Shown here: positions 42,691 to 51,317 of the stretch, in pieces
Layout: each line of letters begins with the position of its first letter
Numbering within the stretch: position 1 is the first letter of the stretch
Source: Timonella sp031979385
GTDB lineage: Bacteria > Actinomycetota > Actinomycetes > Actinomycetales > Cellulomonadaceae
Reading direction: 5' to 3'
Assembly (NCBI GenBank): GCA_031979385.1
Contig: DALZEF010000012.1
Location: 19,612-83,611 of the forward strand
Length of the DNA: 64,000 nt
Made by a program: the position numbers and the translations under genes
Notes under the pieces: generated by a model
Seen by the model: only the letters and a program-made list of their open reading frames with translations
The model's database searches: none
Told to the model about the DNA's origin: nothing

Positions 42691-43920
42691 CTATGCAACA
42701 GGTGCAGAGACCCGCGAGAAAAGCTCTTCAGCGACCTTGAGACGTGCGATCGCGGAGGTTTCCCACTGGGGGTCCTCCTCATCGCGGGCTCCCGCGATAA
42801 GGGTCAGCACCACCGCAGCCGACCGTGCATAGAGTCCGGCCACCGATATCCCCTGAAGTTCCAGATAGCGCGCGAACTCGTTCAAGTAATAGTCCACAAA
42901 CTCCGGCACGTGACTGTAGCGCGCATCCAGGGTTGGCAGAACCGCGAGGTGCCCAACAAAACAAGCCAGATCGTCGATAAGGTATCCCGGCCCCGCGGAG
43001 TCAACGTCAATGAGACCGCAGATACGACCGTCCTCAACAAAGATGTTCGCCTCGTAGAAATCGCCGTGGTTGGTCACACGCGGACCGCGTTCAGCGGTGT
43101 GCAGAACGTCATCGATACGTTTATTGAGGCTGTCAATGCGCGCGCTCTGCGCAGGGACCGCGGTGCGTGCCGCATGTGCGTACCAACTGAGCCGGTCAGT
43201 CCATGCAGGACGGGCTTCGACTGTGGACAGAGCCTCGGGAAAGGTCGTCAACAGCGCAACAATCTGTCCACCTGAAATCGGCGGTGTGCGCGCTTCCATG
43301 ATCGCACGTGCCATCGGAACGCCAGGAACGGTCTTGAGCGCGACCACCTCGTCCACGGGAGTACCCACCACTTCGGGAACCGGTACCCCTGCTTGATGCA
43401 ACAGCACATGTTTACGCCAAAGCAACTGCGCGTCCTTACGTAGGACCTTCAGGAACAACCAGTCGCTCTGCCCCGCAAATTTGGCCTTGAGCACGGCACG
43501 ACGCAGTGGGCGGTAAGACACCGTGTTCAAATCGACCAGTTCAGAGCCGGAACCCCATACGGCCTGTACACGCTCAGGAATACTCGCGGTCGCGAGTCCA
43601 GGAAGGCCGGGGTCATTGGGATGTTCCCAGAAAACCACTTCACCGCGCTCACTCGACATGCGCACGACGTTCTTTATCTCAGGGTCAATCTTTTCTGTTG
43701 TTCCCACCAGATAAATCGGAGCGTTTGGCTCCTCCACCTCACCGGCGTCAATCACCTCAAACAACCCAGACACTCCGGCACCTGGACGATGATGCAGTTC
43801 AACAAGATGAGCGTTCTTGTGCACACCCGCCGATGCGTACATGCCGGAGATCATCTCCAGCACCTCTCCATTGGAGAAGAGCTCTACCTGCTCAGCTTCG
43901 CTCCATTGAGAATCTCGCAT
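42691..43920 (-). CDS. Aminoglycoside phosphotransferase (APH)-fold kinase
   Basis: 409 aa. The C-terminal half holds the kinase core: VTNHGDFYEANIFVEDGRIC (the HGDxxxxN Brenner motif) and GLIDVDSAGPGYLIDDLACF (the metal-binding Asp). The N-terminal 170 residues (ELHHRPGAGVSGLFEVID; RMSSERGEVVFWEHPNDPGLP) are unlike antibiotic kinases. Such proteins phosphorylate small molecules or sugars such as maltose; resistance is not implied. ATG 43920 has AGG 5 nt upstream (earlier in-frame GTG 43926 adds two residues). Substrate unknown. Confidence 0.85.
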   Translation of the reverse strand: MRDSQWSEAEQVELFSNGEVLEMISGMYASAGVHKNAHLVELHHRPGAGVSGLFEVIDAGEVEEPNAPIYLVGTTEKIDPEIKNVVRMSSERGEVVFWEHPNDPGLPGLATASIPERVQAVWGSGSELVDLNTVSYRPLRRAVLKAKFAGQSDWLFLKVLRKDAQLLWRKHVLLHQAGVPVPEVVGTPVDEVVALKTVPGVPMARAIMEARTPPISGGQIVALLTTFPEALSTVEARPAWTDRLSWYAHAARTAVPAQSARIDSLNKRIDDVLHTAERGPRVTNHGDFYEANIFVEDGRICGLIDVDSAGPGYLIDDLACFVGHLAVLPTLDARYSHVPEFVDYYLNEFARYLELQGISVAGLYARSAAVVLTLIAGARDEEDPQWETSAIARLKVAEELFSRVSAPVA

Positions 43921-44141
43921 AGCCACCTAATTCCGTGGGTCACCTCTCGGCCGTTCAAAGCCATTGAACCACTTCTTTGCGCTTCTAGCGCGTCCGTTTT
44001 GAGGACTAAGAGGTGAATTACGCAACGAAAAATGGCCCAAAAGCGCTCTCTCCGCTCCATTTAAGGCTCGCCAAAGCGCGGGTAGAACACGAGAACTTCC
44101 TCTACCCGATGGTGTCCACGTCTACAAATGGTGTAGAGAAA
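43921..44141. other. Intergenic region between APH-fold kinase and bldC
   Basis: About 220 bp. It holds the kinase promoter and a weak 7-bp hairpin GGGTAGA/TCTACCC (44080-44107) that could end bldC. Nothing else recognised. Confidence 0.4.
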
Positions 44142-44369
44142 CTACAGGTGTTCCCTGAGCGCGCCTGAATCCGTGGGCACAGTTCCACGCTGGTCAAGAA
44201 GGGCCAGCACCTCCGCTTGGCGATACCGACGGTGCCCACCAAGGGTTCGTATCGACGGAAGCTTCCCCGCGTTAGACCAACGCGTCACAGTTTTTGGGTC
44301 GACTCGAAACAGCGCCGCTACTTCACCCGGAGTGAGTAACACCTCGGGTCCTTCACCGTGCTCAGACAT
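44142..44369 (-). CDS. bldC: BldC-like MerR-type developmental regulator
   Basis: 75 aa. LLTPGEVAALFRVDPKTVTR then WSNAGKLPSIRTLGGHRRYR is an almost perfect BldC DNA-binding domain, a MerR-like winged helix without an effector domain. In Streptomyces BldC binds direct repeats cooperatively and times development; in this lineage the targets are unknown. ATG 44369 is chosen because GGAAGG is about 8 nt upstream and the N-terminus then matches BldC; the open frame upstream of it is non-coding. Confidence 0.95.
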   Translation of the reverse strand: MSEHGEGPEVLLTPGEVAALFRVDPKTVTRWSNAGKLPSIRTLGGHRRYRQAEVLALLDQRGTVPTDSGALREHL

Positions 44370-44677
44370 TGTTGTACCTTCCCACGTAGCGATCTGGCTT
44401 ACGGATGTAAATGGGGGTGCGTGTTCAGATCGCTTCGATTCCTCCATTATTCCAAGCACACTGTTTCCCACCGAGCCATTAACCGTGACATATCTCACAA
44501 CATATCGCAGAAATTGCTCGATGCGCGTGCAAGCCGTTTCGCCTCCAGAAAAACCCGTGTCTCAAGTAGTAATCTCATCCAGTTTCAAGGTACGGTTGTT
44601 CCACGAACAGATTTATTTGAACACGGGGCCGCCCGCATATAGGGCCCGCCCCGCACTACGTTGAGGGGGTCGGAGCC
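44370..44677. other. Intergenic region between bldC and the DUF3073 gene
   Basis: About 310 bp holding divergent promoters for bldC and the DUF3073 gene. I see no gene or clear RNA structure. A few frames are open but lack a ribosome binding site. Confidence 0.45.
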
Positions 44678-44872
44678 ATGGGCCGCGGCCGTCAGAAGGC
44701 AAAGCAAACAAAGGTTGCGCGCGAACTCAAGTACGCAAGCTTTGAGCCAAACTACGAAGCGCTTGAGCGGGAACTGAGCGGACGTCGATCAGACGTTGCC
44801 ACCACCTCTCGCTACGACAGCGATGACGAGTACGACAAAGACCCGTACTCGGATTGGTCAGACGAGCGGTAA
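44678..44872 (+). CDS. DUF3073 family protein
   Basis: 64 aa. The start MGRGRQKAKQTKVARELKYA is the conserved DUF3073 N-terminus; the middle is ASFEPNYEALERELSG and the acidic end is SDDEYDKDPYSDWSDE. Small cytosolic proteins of this family are near-universal in actinobacteria, often near bldC or purine genes as here. Function unknown. A shared terminator lies at 45047. Confidence 0.92.
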   Translation: MGRGRQKAKQTKVARELKYASFEPNYEALERELSGRRSDVATTSRYDSDDEYDKDPYSDWSDER

Positions 44873-45046
44873 TCGCTGCCTCCTATCGCGTTGGTGTGTC
44901 CTCTTCTTAACGTTTAGTTCGTTCCAACGTGCGTGCTGCGTCGCCTCCGGCGTTGTTGTGTCACGCCTTCGCCGCGAGATCTCTTGTTATGCCCAATTAG
45001 GCACTTCGTCGTATGGTGTTTTGTCCTTATAGACACGTGAATATAC

Positions 45047-45079
45047 TGGTGGGCCCCGTTCATCGAACGGGGCCCACCA
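45047..45079. terminator. Bidirectional terminator between DUF3073 gene and purM
   Basis: TGGTGGGCCCCGTTC (45047-45061) pairs perfectly with 45065-45079 around ATC, between convergent genes. Confidence 0.9.
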
Positions 45080-45102
45080 CTATTTCAAGAGACTCTTCCT
45101 GT

Positions 45103-46206
45103 TTAGCGGTATTCGCCCAAGAGCCGGACTGAACCGCCCTCCACGCCCTTCGCACCGCGAACCAGGTTAGCGTTTGCCGCCTCGTCAGAGTCGGCCGCAA
45201 TCGTACCGAGGACCCAGGAGTCCACTCCCAACGCGGAGAGGCGCTCAAGGGCTGCATCCGCCCCGTCTTTGCCAACGATGGCGATCATTCCGATGCCGAG
45301 GTTCAGAGTGTGCTCAATATCGTTCCACGGCACGTTGCCCAGTTCCCGCATGACCTTGAACACTGCAGGCACTTCCCAGGCTGCACGGTCAATGGTCGCC
45401 GACAATCCCGCAGGAATAACCCGGGCAAGGTTCTGTGCGGTACCACCGCCGGTAACGTGAGAGAAAGCATGCACTTGAGCTTTGGGATCGCCGGCAAGCG
45501 CCAGGCAGTCAGAAGAGTAGACACGGGTGGGCTCGAGCAGTTCCTCGCCAAGCGTGCGGCCAAACTCCTCAACGTTCCGGTCGAGTCCCCAACCAGCGTG
45601 CTTGACCACGGCTCGCACGAGGGAGTACCCGTTGGAGTGGATGCCAGACGATGCCATGGCAATCACCACGTCACCGTCTTGTACGCGCTCAGGCCCAAGC
45701 AGTTCGTCGGCCTCAACCACACCAACAGCGGCACCAGCCACGTCGTACTCATCTGGTGCAAGGAGCCCAGGGTGCTCGGCAGTCTCACCGCCAACGAGCG
45801 CTGTTCCGGCCACGGTGCATGCCTCGGCGATTCCGCGCACAATGTCAGCGACACGCTCAGGCACGACCTTGCCCGTTGCAATGTAGTCGGTCATGACAAG
45901 TGGCTTCGCACCGCAAACCACGATGTCATCGACGACCATTCCCACGAGGTCAAAGCCAATCGTGTCGTGCTTGTCGAGCGCTTGCGCGATCGCGACCTTC
46001 GTCCCGACGCCATCGGTCGAGGAGGCGAGCAGCGGTCGGTTGTAGTCCTTCAGTTCAGAGGCATCGAACAGGCCAGCGAACCCACCGACCCCTCCGACCA
46101 CCTGCGGGCCATGCGTGCCTGCAACGGCCGCTTTCATAAGCTCTACAGCACGATCTCCCGCAGCGGTGTCCACTCCCGCTGCTGCGTACGTAATGCCGTC
46201 AGTCAC
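45103..46206 (-). CDS. purM: Phosphoribosylformylglycinamidine cyclo-ligase (AIR synthetase)
   Basis: 367 aa. PurM closes the imidazole ring in de novo purine synthesis. Family stretches are YAAAGVDTAAGDRAVELMK, GGVGGFAGLFDASELKDYNR, LASSTDGVGTKVAIAQALDK, GFDLVGMVVDDIVVCGAKPL, IASSGIHSNGYSLVR and HVTGGGTAQNLARVIPAGL. GTG 46206 is chosen because GGGAG lies 5-6 nt upstream and the protein then begins MTDGITYAAAG like its relatives; an in-frame GTG at 46239 overlaps the purF stop. The purF gene ends 29 bp upstream, so this is a purF-purM operon. Confidence 0.97.
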   Translation of the reverse strand: MTDGITYAAAGVDTAAGDRAVELMKAAVAGTHGPQVVGGVGGFAGLFDASELKDYNRPLLASSTDGVGTKVAIAQALDKHDTIGFDLVGMVVDDIVVCGAKPLVMTDYIATGKVVPERVADIVRGIAEACTVAGTALVGGETAEHPGLLAPDEYDVAGAAVGVVEADELLGPERVQDGDVVIAMASSGIHSNGYSLVRAVVKHAGWGLDRNVEEFGRTLGEELLEPTRVYSSDCLALAGDPKAQVHAFSHVTGGGTAQNLARVIPAGLSATIDRAAWEVPAVFKVMRELGNVPWNDIEHTLNLGIGMIAIVGKDGADAALERLSALGVDSWVLGTIAADSDEAANANLVRGAKGVEGGSVRLLGEYR

Positions 46207-46235
46207 TGCTACTCCCAAGGTGTGCGAGGGTCTGG

Positions 46236-47780
46236 TCACGGGTGCTCAAGCGCGGTCTCGCCGCCCTGAGATACAGAAATCGAGTTGAGGCCGTCTTCTG
46301 GGGCGCCAAGCGACCTGGACGGTTCCAGAAGATGCTTGCCCAGGGAATCCTCACCGGGCAACGGGATCGGGTAACTACCGTCGAAGCACGCGGTACACAG
46401 GTTTTCCTTGGTCTGCTCGGTGGCTTCAATCATCGCCTCAAGGCTGATGTACCCGAGTGAGTCCGCGCCAAGCGAGGAAGCAATCGCAGAGGTGTCGAGA
46501 CCATTTGCGATGAGTTCGGCGCGAGACGCGAAGTCGATGCCGTAGAAGCACGGCCATTTGACCGGCGGTGCCGAGATCCGCACGTGCACCTCGGCGGCTC
46601 CGGCCTCGCGCAGCATACGAATGAGCGCACGCTGGGTGTTTCCCCGCACAATCGAGTCATCGACGACGACGAGACGCTTTCCACGAATGACCTCGCGTAG
46701 AGGATTCAGTTTCAGCCGGATACCGAGGTTACGCAGGGTGTCCGAGGGTTGAATGAACGTACGCCCGACGTAGGCATTCTTGGTGAGACCCTGGCCGAAT
46801 GGAATCCCGGACTGCTGAGCGTACCCAACGGCGGCTGGTGTTCCCGATTCCGGGACCGGGATGACCAGATCCGCATCGATTGGGTGCTCCTGGGCAAGTT
46901 TGCGGCCCATCTCGACTCGCGCAGCATGCACCGACCGGCCCGAGATCGTGGTGTCCGGGCGGGCCAGATACACGTACTCGAAGACACACCCAGCACGCTC
47001 CGCCTCGGCAAAGCGGGTGCTACGCAGACCATCGGCGTCGATCATGACCATCTCGCCAGGTTCGATCTCGCGAACAAACGAGGCGCCCACAATGTCAAGG
47101 GCCGGAGTCTCTGATGCCACCACCCAGCCGCGTTGTAGCCGACCAAGCACGAGCGGGCGCACACCCTGCGGGTCGCGCGCCGCATACAGCGTGTTCTCAT
47201 CCATGAACACGAAGGAGAACGCGCCGCGTAGATGAGGCAGGACCTCAAGAGCCGTCTCCTCAAGGGAGTGACCCTTTTTACCCTTCAAGAGTGCGGTGAC
47301 GAGAGCAGTGTCGGTTGTGTTTCCTCGGGCGAGTTCGCCGCGGGTCTGCTCTCCATAACGCGCACGAACCATCTCCACGAGTTCCGCGGAGTTCACCAGG
47401 TTTCCGTTGTGGGCGAGCGCAACTGTTCCACTCTCAGTGTCACCGAGCGTTGGCTGAGCGTTCTCGAATGTCACACCGCCGGTAGTGGAGTAACGACAGT
47501 GTCCAACTGCCATGTGTCCGCTAAGGGCGTTGAGTTTGATTTCGTCGAAGACCTGGGACACGAGTCCCAAATCCTTGTAAATGAGGATCTGCTCACCATT
47601 GCTGGTGGCGATACCTGCCGATTCCTGACCTCGGTGCTGTAGCGCGTACAGCCCGAAGTATGCGAGTTTTGCTACCTCTTCGCCGGGCGCCCACACACCG
47701 AAGACGCCACATGCGTCTTGCGGTCCTTTTTCGCCGGGCAAAAGGTCATGATTCAGAAGTCCATCTCCACGGGGGGCCAC
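46236..47780 (-). CDS. purF: Amidophosphoribosyltransferase
   Basis: 514 aa from GTG 47780. PurF makes 5-phosphoribosylamine, the first committed purine step. A propeptide of 23 residues precedes the nucleophile, Cys24 in QDACGVFGVWAPG, then LYALQHRGQESAGIA and GHCRYSTTGG (glutaminase). The PRPP motif is RLVVVDDSIVRGNTQ. Cysteines in the later part (PCFYGID and NLCTACF) match those that hold a 4Fe-4S cluster in the Bacillus-type enzyme. The true start is uncertain: no good ribosome binding site is present, and a 12-codon frame (ATG 47788) overlaps the start region out of frame. Confidence 0.93.
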   Translation of the reverse strand: MAPRGDGLLNHDLLPGEKGPQDACGVFGVWAPGEEVAKLAYFGLYALQHRGQESAGIATSNGEQILIYKDLGLVSQVFDEIKLNALSGHMAVGHCRYSTTGGVTFENAQPTLGDTESGTVALAHNGNLVNSAELVEMVRARYGEQTRGELARGNTTDTALVTALLKGKKGHSLEETALEVLPHLRGAFSFVFMDENTLYAARDPQGVRPLVLGRLQRGWVVASETPALDIVGASFVREIEPGEMVMIDADGLRSTRFAEAERAGCVFEYVYLARPDTTISGRSVHAARVEMGRKLAQEHPIDADLVIPVPESGTPAAVGYAQQSGIPFGQGLTKNAYVGRTFIQPSDTLRNLGIRLKLNPLREVIRGKRLVVVDDSIVRGNTQRALIRMLREAGAAEVHVRISAPPVKWPCFYGIDFASRAELIANGLDTSAIASSLGADSLGYISLEAMIEATEQTKENLCTACFDGSYPIPLPGEDSLGKHLLEPSRSLGAPEDGLNSISVSQGGETALEHP

Positions 47781-47972
47781 TGCTTCATTGTCACATAGGT
47801 TTAAGTTCTGAAAACAGCCAGCCTCACCCACCGGACTCCGGCCCGCCCGCTCCAAGCCCTTCGACGGGCGCTCAAGCGGCCCCAGCCATCTCCGCGCAGA
47901 CGCAGGGCAGTGCGCCCAACCCGACTGATCGTCGCCAATCAAAAACCGTCGAAAGGCGCGTGGAAAGTGCCG

Positions 47973-48365
47973 TTAACCGATTGCCTTTTTGCGGGCATCT
48001 GCTTGACGGATGCTCCGGTTGTCGAGTTGGATCGCGATGAATCCGGCGATCAGTGACGTGATCAAGGTGGTGAACGCCACACACACGGTCAGATAGACAC
48101 CCCGGTTGATGACACCTGGCGCGGATGTGTTCAACCCAAGGATCAAACCCCCGACAATGCCGACCACGGCACCGACAAAGAAGAACGCACTCAGTTTTGG
48201 AGCACGTCGCTTAACCGCCGGGATTGCGTGAGCCTCAATGTCCGCCAATTGCTCCGGAGTCAATTCGCTCGCGTCACGCACCCGGAAACCGGGCTCGGCC
48301 GCGGCCTCCTCAAGTGACTCTTGGGTGGGTTCTTCTACGGGCTGTGCGGGTTCATTGCTCACCAT
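47973..48365 (-). CDS. Two-helix membrane protein of unknown function
   Basis: 130 aa. An acidic N-terminal half (EEPTQESLEEAAAEPGF; SELTPEQLADIEAHAIPAVK) precedes two hydrophobic helices, FFFVGAVVGIVGGLILGL and VYLTVCVAFTTLITSLIAGF, and a basic end (RQADARKKA). Start ATG 48365. The gene reads towards purF with 192 bp between. Family not recognised. Confidence 0.75.
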   Translation of the reverse strand: MVSNEPAQPVEEPTQESLEEAAAEPGFRVRDASELTPEQLADIEAHAIPAVKRRAPKLSAFFFVGAVVGIVGGLILGLNTSAPGVINRGVYLTVCVAFTTLITSLIAGFIAIQLDNRSIRQADARKKAIG

Positions 48366-48509
48366 TTCAGTCTACCCACAGCAGGACTGTTAACAGTGGG
48401 GTTTACCTTGTCTCGCATAACAATGTGCGCCTTCTTCTAGAACCAGACACGCCATACGCTTGCCAGACGTTATCCGTGGCGGACTTGACCATACAGAACA
48501 GGAACACCC

Positions 48510-49544
48510 ATGCGTAAGTACAAGCTCTCGATCACCTTGGCGGCGCTCACCGCAGTGGTGATCTCCGCTTGTGCACCAAACGCTGTGGGAGGAGGTGGCA
48601 CGACGGCCACCGGCGAGTCGGCCACGGAAGTATCGCTCGTCGGTTTCGCGGTTCCCAAGGGTGCCCACGATGAGGCGCAGCGGGCCTTCGCGCAGACCGA
48701 CGCAGGCACCGGAACCACCTGGAGCAGTTCGTACGGCGCCTCCGGCGATCAGAGCCGAGCGGTGGCCAATGGACTGGGCGCGGACCTCGTGCACTTCTCA
48801 CTGGAAGGCGATGTCACGCGGCTCGTGGATGAGGGCCTCGTCGCCGAGGATTGGAACTCCGGCGAGCACGCCGGAATCGTATCGGACTCGGTCGCCGTCC
48901 TCGTGGTCCGCAAGGGAAATCCCAAGAACGTCACCGGTTGGGAAGACCTCGTCCGCGACGACATTCAAATCGTCACCCCAAACCCAGGCTCCTCGGGAAG
49001 CGCACGATGGAATATCCTCGGTGCCTATGGCTCTGTCCTGGCTGCCGGTGGGAACGAAGCCGCAGGCGAGGAATACCTCCGAGCTGTCTTCACCAACATC
49101 GCGGCGCTTCCCGGTTCAGGCCGCGACGCAACCACCGCATTCACCTCGGGAACCGGTGACGTCCTCATCTCCTACGAGAACGAAGCCATCCTGGCCCGCC
49201 AGAACGGTGAGGACTTCGACTACATCGTTCCCGAGGTCACTTTGCTGATCGAAAACCCGGCAGCGGTCACCGTGGATGCCAAGCCGGAGGCGAAGGCTTA
49301 CCTTGACTTCCTGTTCAGCCCAGAAGGACAGCAGATCTTTGCCTCCAAGGGGTTCCGCCCGATCGATCCGTCGATCACGGTGGACAACGTTGAAGGTGCA
49401 AACGATCCGGCCAACCCCTTCCCCACGCCGCGAGTGCTGCAAACCATCGATGAGACCTTCGGTGGTTGGGATGCCGTGAACCAGAAGTTCTTTGGCGATG
49501 ACGGTCTCGTGACCCAGATCCAAACCGAGGTTGGGAAGCAATGA
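48510..49544 (+). CDS. cysP: Sulfate-binding lipoprotein (CysP/Sbp)
   Basis: 344 aa. Lipoprotein signal: KLSITLAALTAVV and lipobox ISAC with Cys21. The mature part has LVGFAVPKGAHDEAQRAF, WSSSYGASGDQSRAVANGLG, VLVVRKGNPKNVTGWEDLV and NPGSSGSARWNILGAYGSV, all Sbp/CysP sulfate-contact regions. ATG 48510 with AGGA upstream. Overlaps the cysT start (ATGA). It is the first gene of a complete cysPTWA importer for sulfate or thiosulfate. Confidence 0.96.
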   Translation: MRKYKLSITLAALTAVVISACAPNAVGGGGTTATGESATEVSLVGFAVPKGAHDEAQRAFAQTDAGTGTTWSSSYGASGDQSRAVANGLGADLVHFSLEGDVTRLVDEGLVAEDWNSGEHAGIVSDSVAVLVVRKGNPKNVTGWEDLVRDDIQIVTPNPGSSGSARWNILGAYGSVLAAGGNEAAGEEYLRAVFTNIAALPGSGRDATTAFTSGTGDVLISYENEAILARQNGEDFDYIVPEVTLLIENPAAVTVDAKPEAKAYLDFLFSPEGQQIFASKGFRPIDPSITVDNVEGANDPANPFPTPRVLQTIDETFGGWDAVNQKFFGDDGLVTQIQTEVGKQ

Positions 49545-50497
49545 CAACTTTCGCTCATGGTCCGGACTCCTCGGAGTCCACATCGGACCAAACGGGCACC
49601 ACTTCGGCGCTGCAGGATGCCCCTGCAGCGCCGAAGGCGCGTAACCCGCGTGGCCCTCGCAAACGCAAGTTCTTCTCGACTGCGGTGTCCTCGACATCTG
49701 CGTCTGGAACCCAGCCTTTGACCCGCCCTGCTGCGATCACACTCGGCATCGCAATGATCTGGTTCTCGTTCCTCGTGCTTATCCCCCTCATCGCCATTCT
49801 CGTGGAGACCACAGGCAACGGGTGGACGGCCTTCTTCAACGCGATCACCAATCGGCAGACCGCCGCGGCGCTGACGCTCACGGTGGGCACCGCACTCCTC
49901 GTAACACTCGTCAACGTCGTGGCTGGCACCGCAATCGCCTGGGTTCTCGTCCGTGATCGCTTTTGGGGCAAGCGACTTCTTGAAATTGTGATCGACATTC
50001 CGTTTGCGCTGCCCACCATCGTGGCGGGCCTCGTCCTGTTCTCGCTGTACGGCATCAACAGCCCTATCGGGATCAACGTTGCCAACACCCCAGCAGCGGT
50101 GTTCCTCGCGTTCCTGTTTGTAACGCTCCCGTTTGTGGTGCGAACTGTTCAGCCGGTTCTGGCGGAGTTGGATCGGGACGTTGAGGAGGCCGCCGCATCG
50201 CTCGGCGCCTCCCGGTTCACAACACTGCGAAAGATCGTGTTACCAGCGCTCCTGCCCGCGATCACCGCAGGCGCTGCGCTGTCGTTCGCACGGGGTATGA
50301 GCGAATACGGCGCTCTCGTAATCCTCTCGGGGAATCTGCCGATGCGCACGGAGGTCGGGTCCGTCCGCATCCTGTCCTACATCGAGAACGGCGACAACGC
50401 CTCAGCGGCAGCCGTTGCGGCTATTCTGCTCGTGACCTCGCTCCTGGTGATCGTGCTTCTCGATGTTCTGCAACGAAGGGTGGCCCGCCGTGGTTGA
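49541..50497 (+). CDS. cysT: Sulfate ABC transporter permease CysT
   Basis: 318 aa. The first 60 residues are hydrophilic, rich in Ser/Ala/Pro; six hydrophobic helices follow. CysT motifs are IDIPFALPTIVAGLVLFSLY and the EAA loop EEAAASLGASRFTTLRKIV, then LPALLPAITAGAALSFARG. Start overlaps cysP stop. It forms the channel with CysW. Confidence 0.95.
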   Translation: MTTFAHGPDSSESTSDQTGTTSALQDAPAAPKARNPRGPRKRKFFSTAVSSTSASGTQPLTRPAAITLGIAMIWFSFLVLIPLIAILVETTGNGWTAFFNAITNRQTAAALTLTVGTALLVTLVNVVAGTAIAWVLVRDRFWGKRLLEIVIDIPFALPTIVAGLVLFSLYGINSPIGINVANTPAAVFLAFLFVTLPFVVRTVQPVLAELDRDVEEAAASLGASRFTTLRKIVLPALLPAITAGAALSFARGMSEYGALVILSGNLPMRTEVGSVRILSYIENGDNASAAAVAAILLVTSLLVIVLLDVLQRRVARRG

Positions 50498-51317
50498 GCA
50501 CAAACCCACCAAGTATCTACTCCGGGTCTTCGTCATCGCCTACCTGTTCTTCTTGGTTGGCTGGCCAGTCTCGCTCATTGTGAAGCACACCTTCGCGGAC
50601 GGATTCACTGCGCTACAGCATGCGCTCTCGGACAGTTTCGTCGTGTTCTCGCTCCAGTTGACCCTCGCAGTTGCTATCCAGGCCGTGCTCATCAACACCG
50701 TGTTCGGTCTCGCGGTCTCGATTCTCCTGGCCCGCTACGAGTTCCCAGGCAAACGCGCTCTCTCTGCGCTTCTTGATCTGCCGCTCTCGGTGTCCCCGAT
50801 TGTGGTGGGTCTGGCGCTCATCCTCGTGTATGGGTCTCGCGGTGGCTGGTTTGGCGAGTGGCTGACCTCGCACGGAGTGTCGATCATCTTCTCAACCCCG
50901 GCAATCGTCATGGCGACTTCCTTTATCTCCCTGCCGCTTGTGATCCGCGAACTCGTTCCGGTTCTGCAAGAGCGTGGCATTGAGGAGGAACAGGCTGCAT
51001 CGAGCCTCGGCGCAACCCCTATCCAAACTTTCTTTCGCATCACTCTGCCCGCCATCAAATGGGCGCTCGTGTATGGCGTAGTCCTCACCTTCGCTCGTGC
51101 GATGGGTGAGTTTGGCGCGGTCAAGGTGGTGTCCGGCAACTTTGCTGGCAAGACCCAGACCGCAACCCTGCTCGTTGAAGAGCGGTACCAAGATTTTGAA
51201 ACGTCCACGGCTTACGCAACGGCATTCTTGCTGGCGGCCGTCGCAGTCTCCTGCATCGTGGTGGTGACGTTCCTGCGTAAGGACCACGCCACGGAGCACA
51301 AGAAGGGCACCCCATGA
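50490..51317 (+). CDS. cysW: Sulfate ABC transporter permease CysW
   Basis: 275 aa with six hydrophobic helices. Motifs are LLDLPLSVSPIVVGLALILV, the EAA loop EEQAASSLGATPIQTFFRIT and MGEFGAVKVVSGNFAGKTQT. Start GTG 50490 overlaps the cysT stop by 8 bp, with AAGGG about 10 nt upstream; an in-frame ATG at 50463 lies within cysT. Confidence 0.94.
   Translation: MVEHKPTKYLLRVFVIAYLFFLVGWPVSLIVKHTFADGFTALQHALSDSFVVFSLQLTLAVAIQAVLINTVFGLAVSILLARYEFPGKRALSALLDLPLSVSPIVVGLALILVYGSRGGWFGEWLTSHGVSIIFSTPAIVMATSFISLPLVIRELVPVLQERGIEEEQAASSLGATPIQTFFRITLPAIKWALVYGVVLTFARAMGEFGAVKVVSGNFAGKTQTATLLVEERYQDFETSTAYATAFLLAAVAVSCIVVVTFLRKDHATEHKKGTP

Noticed and set aside
42691..43920. Antibiotic resistance gene
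   Set aside because: The kinase fold is shared with aminoglycoside phosphotransferases, but the N-terminal half is unlike them and nothing in the context suggests resistance.
48423..48440. Five-codon ORF with one Cys codon (MCAFF) upstream of the sulfate operon
   Set aside because: A single Cys codon is not enough for a leader peptide, no promoter fits and there is no hairpin after it. It could be re-examined if the polycysteine leader is confirmed.
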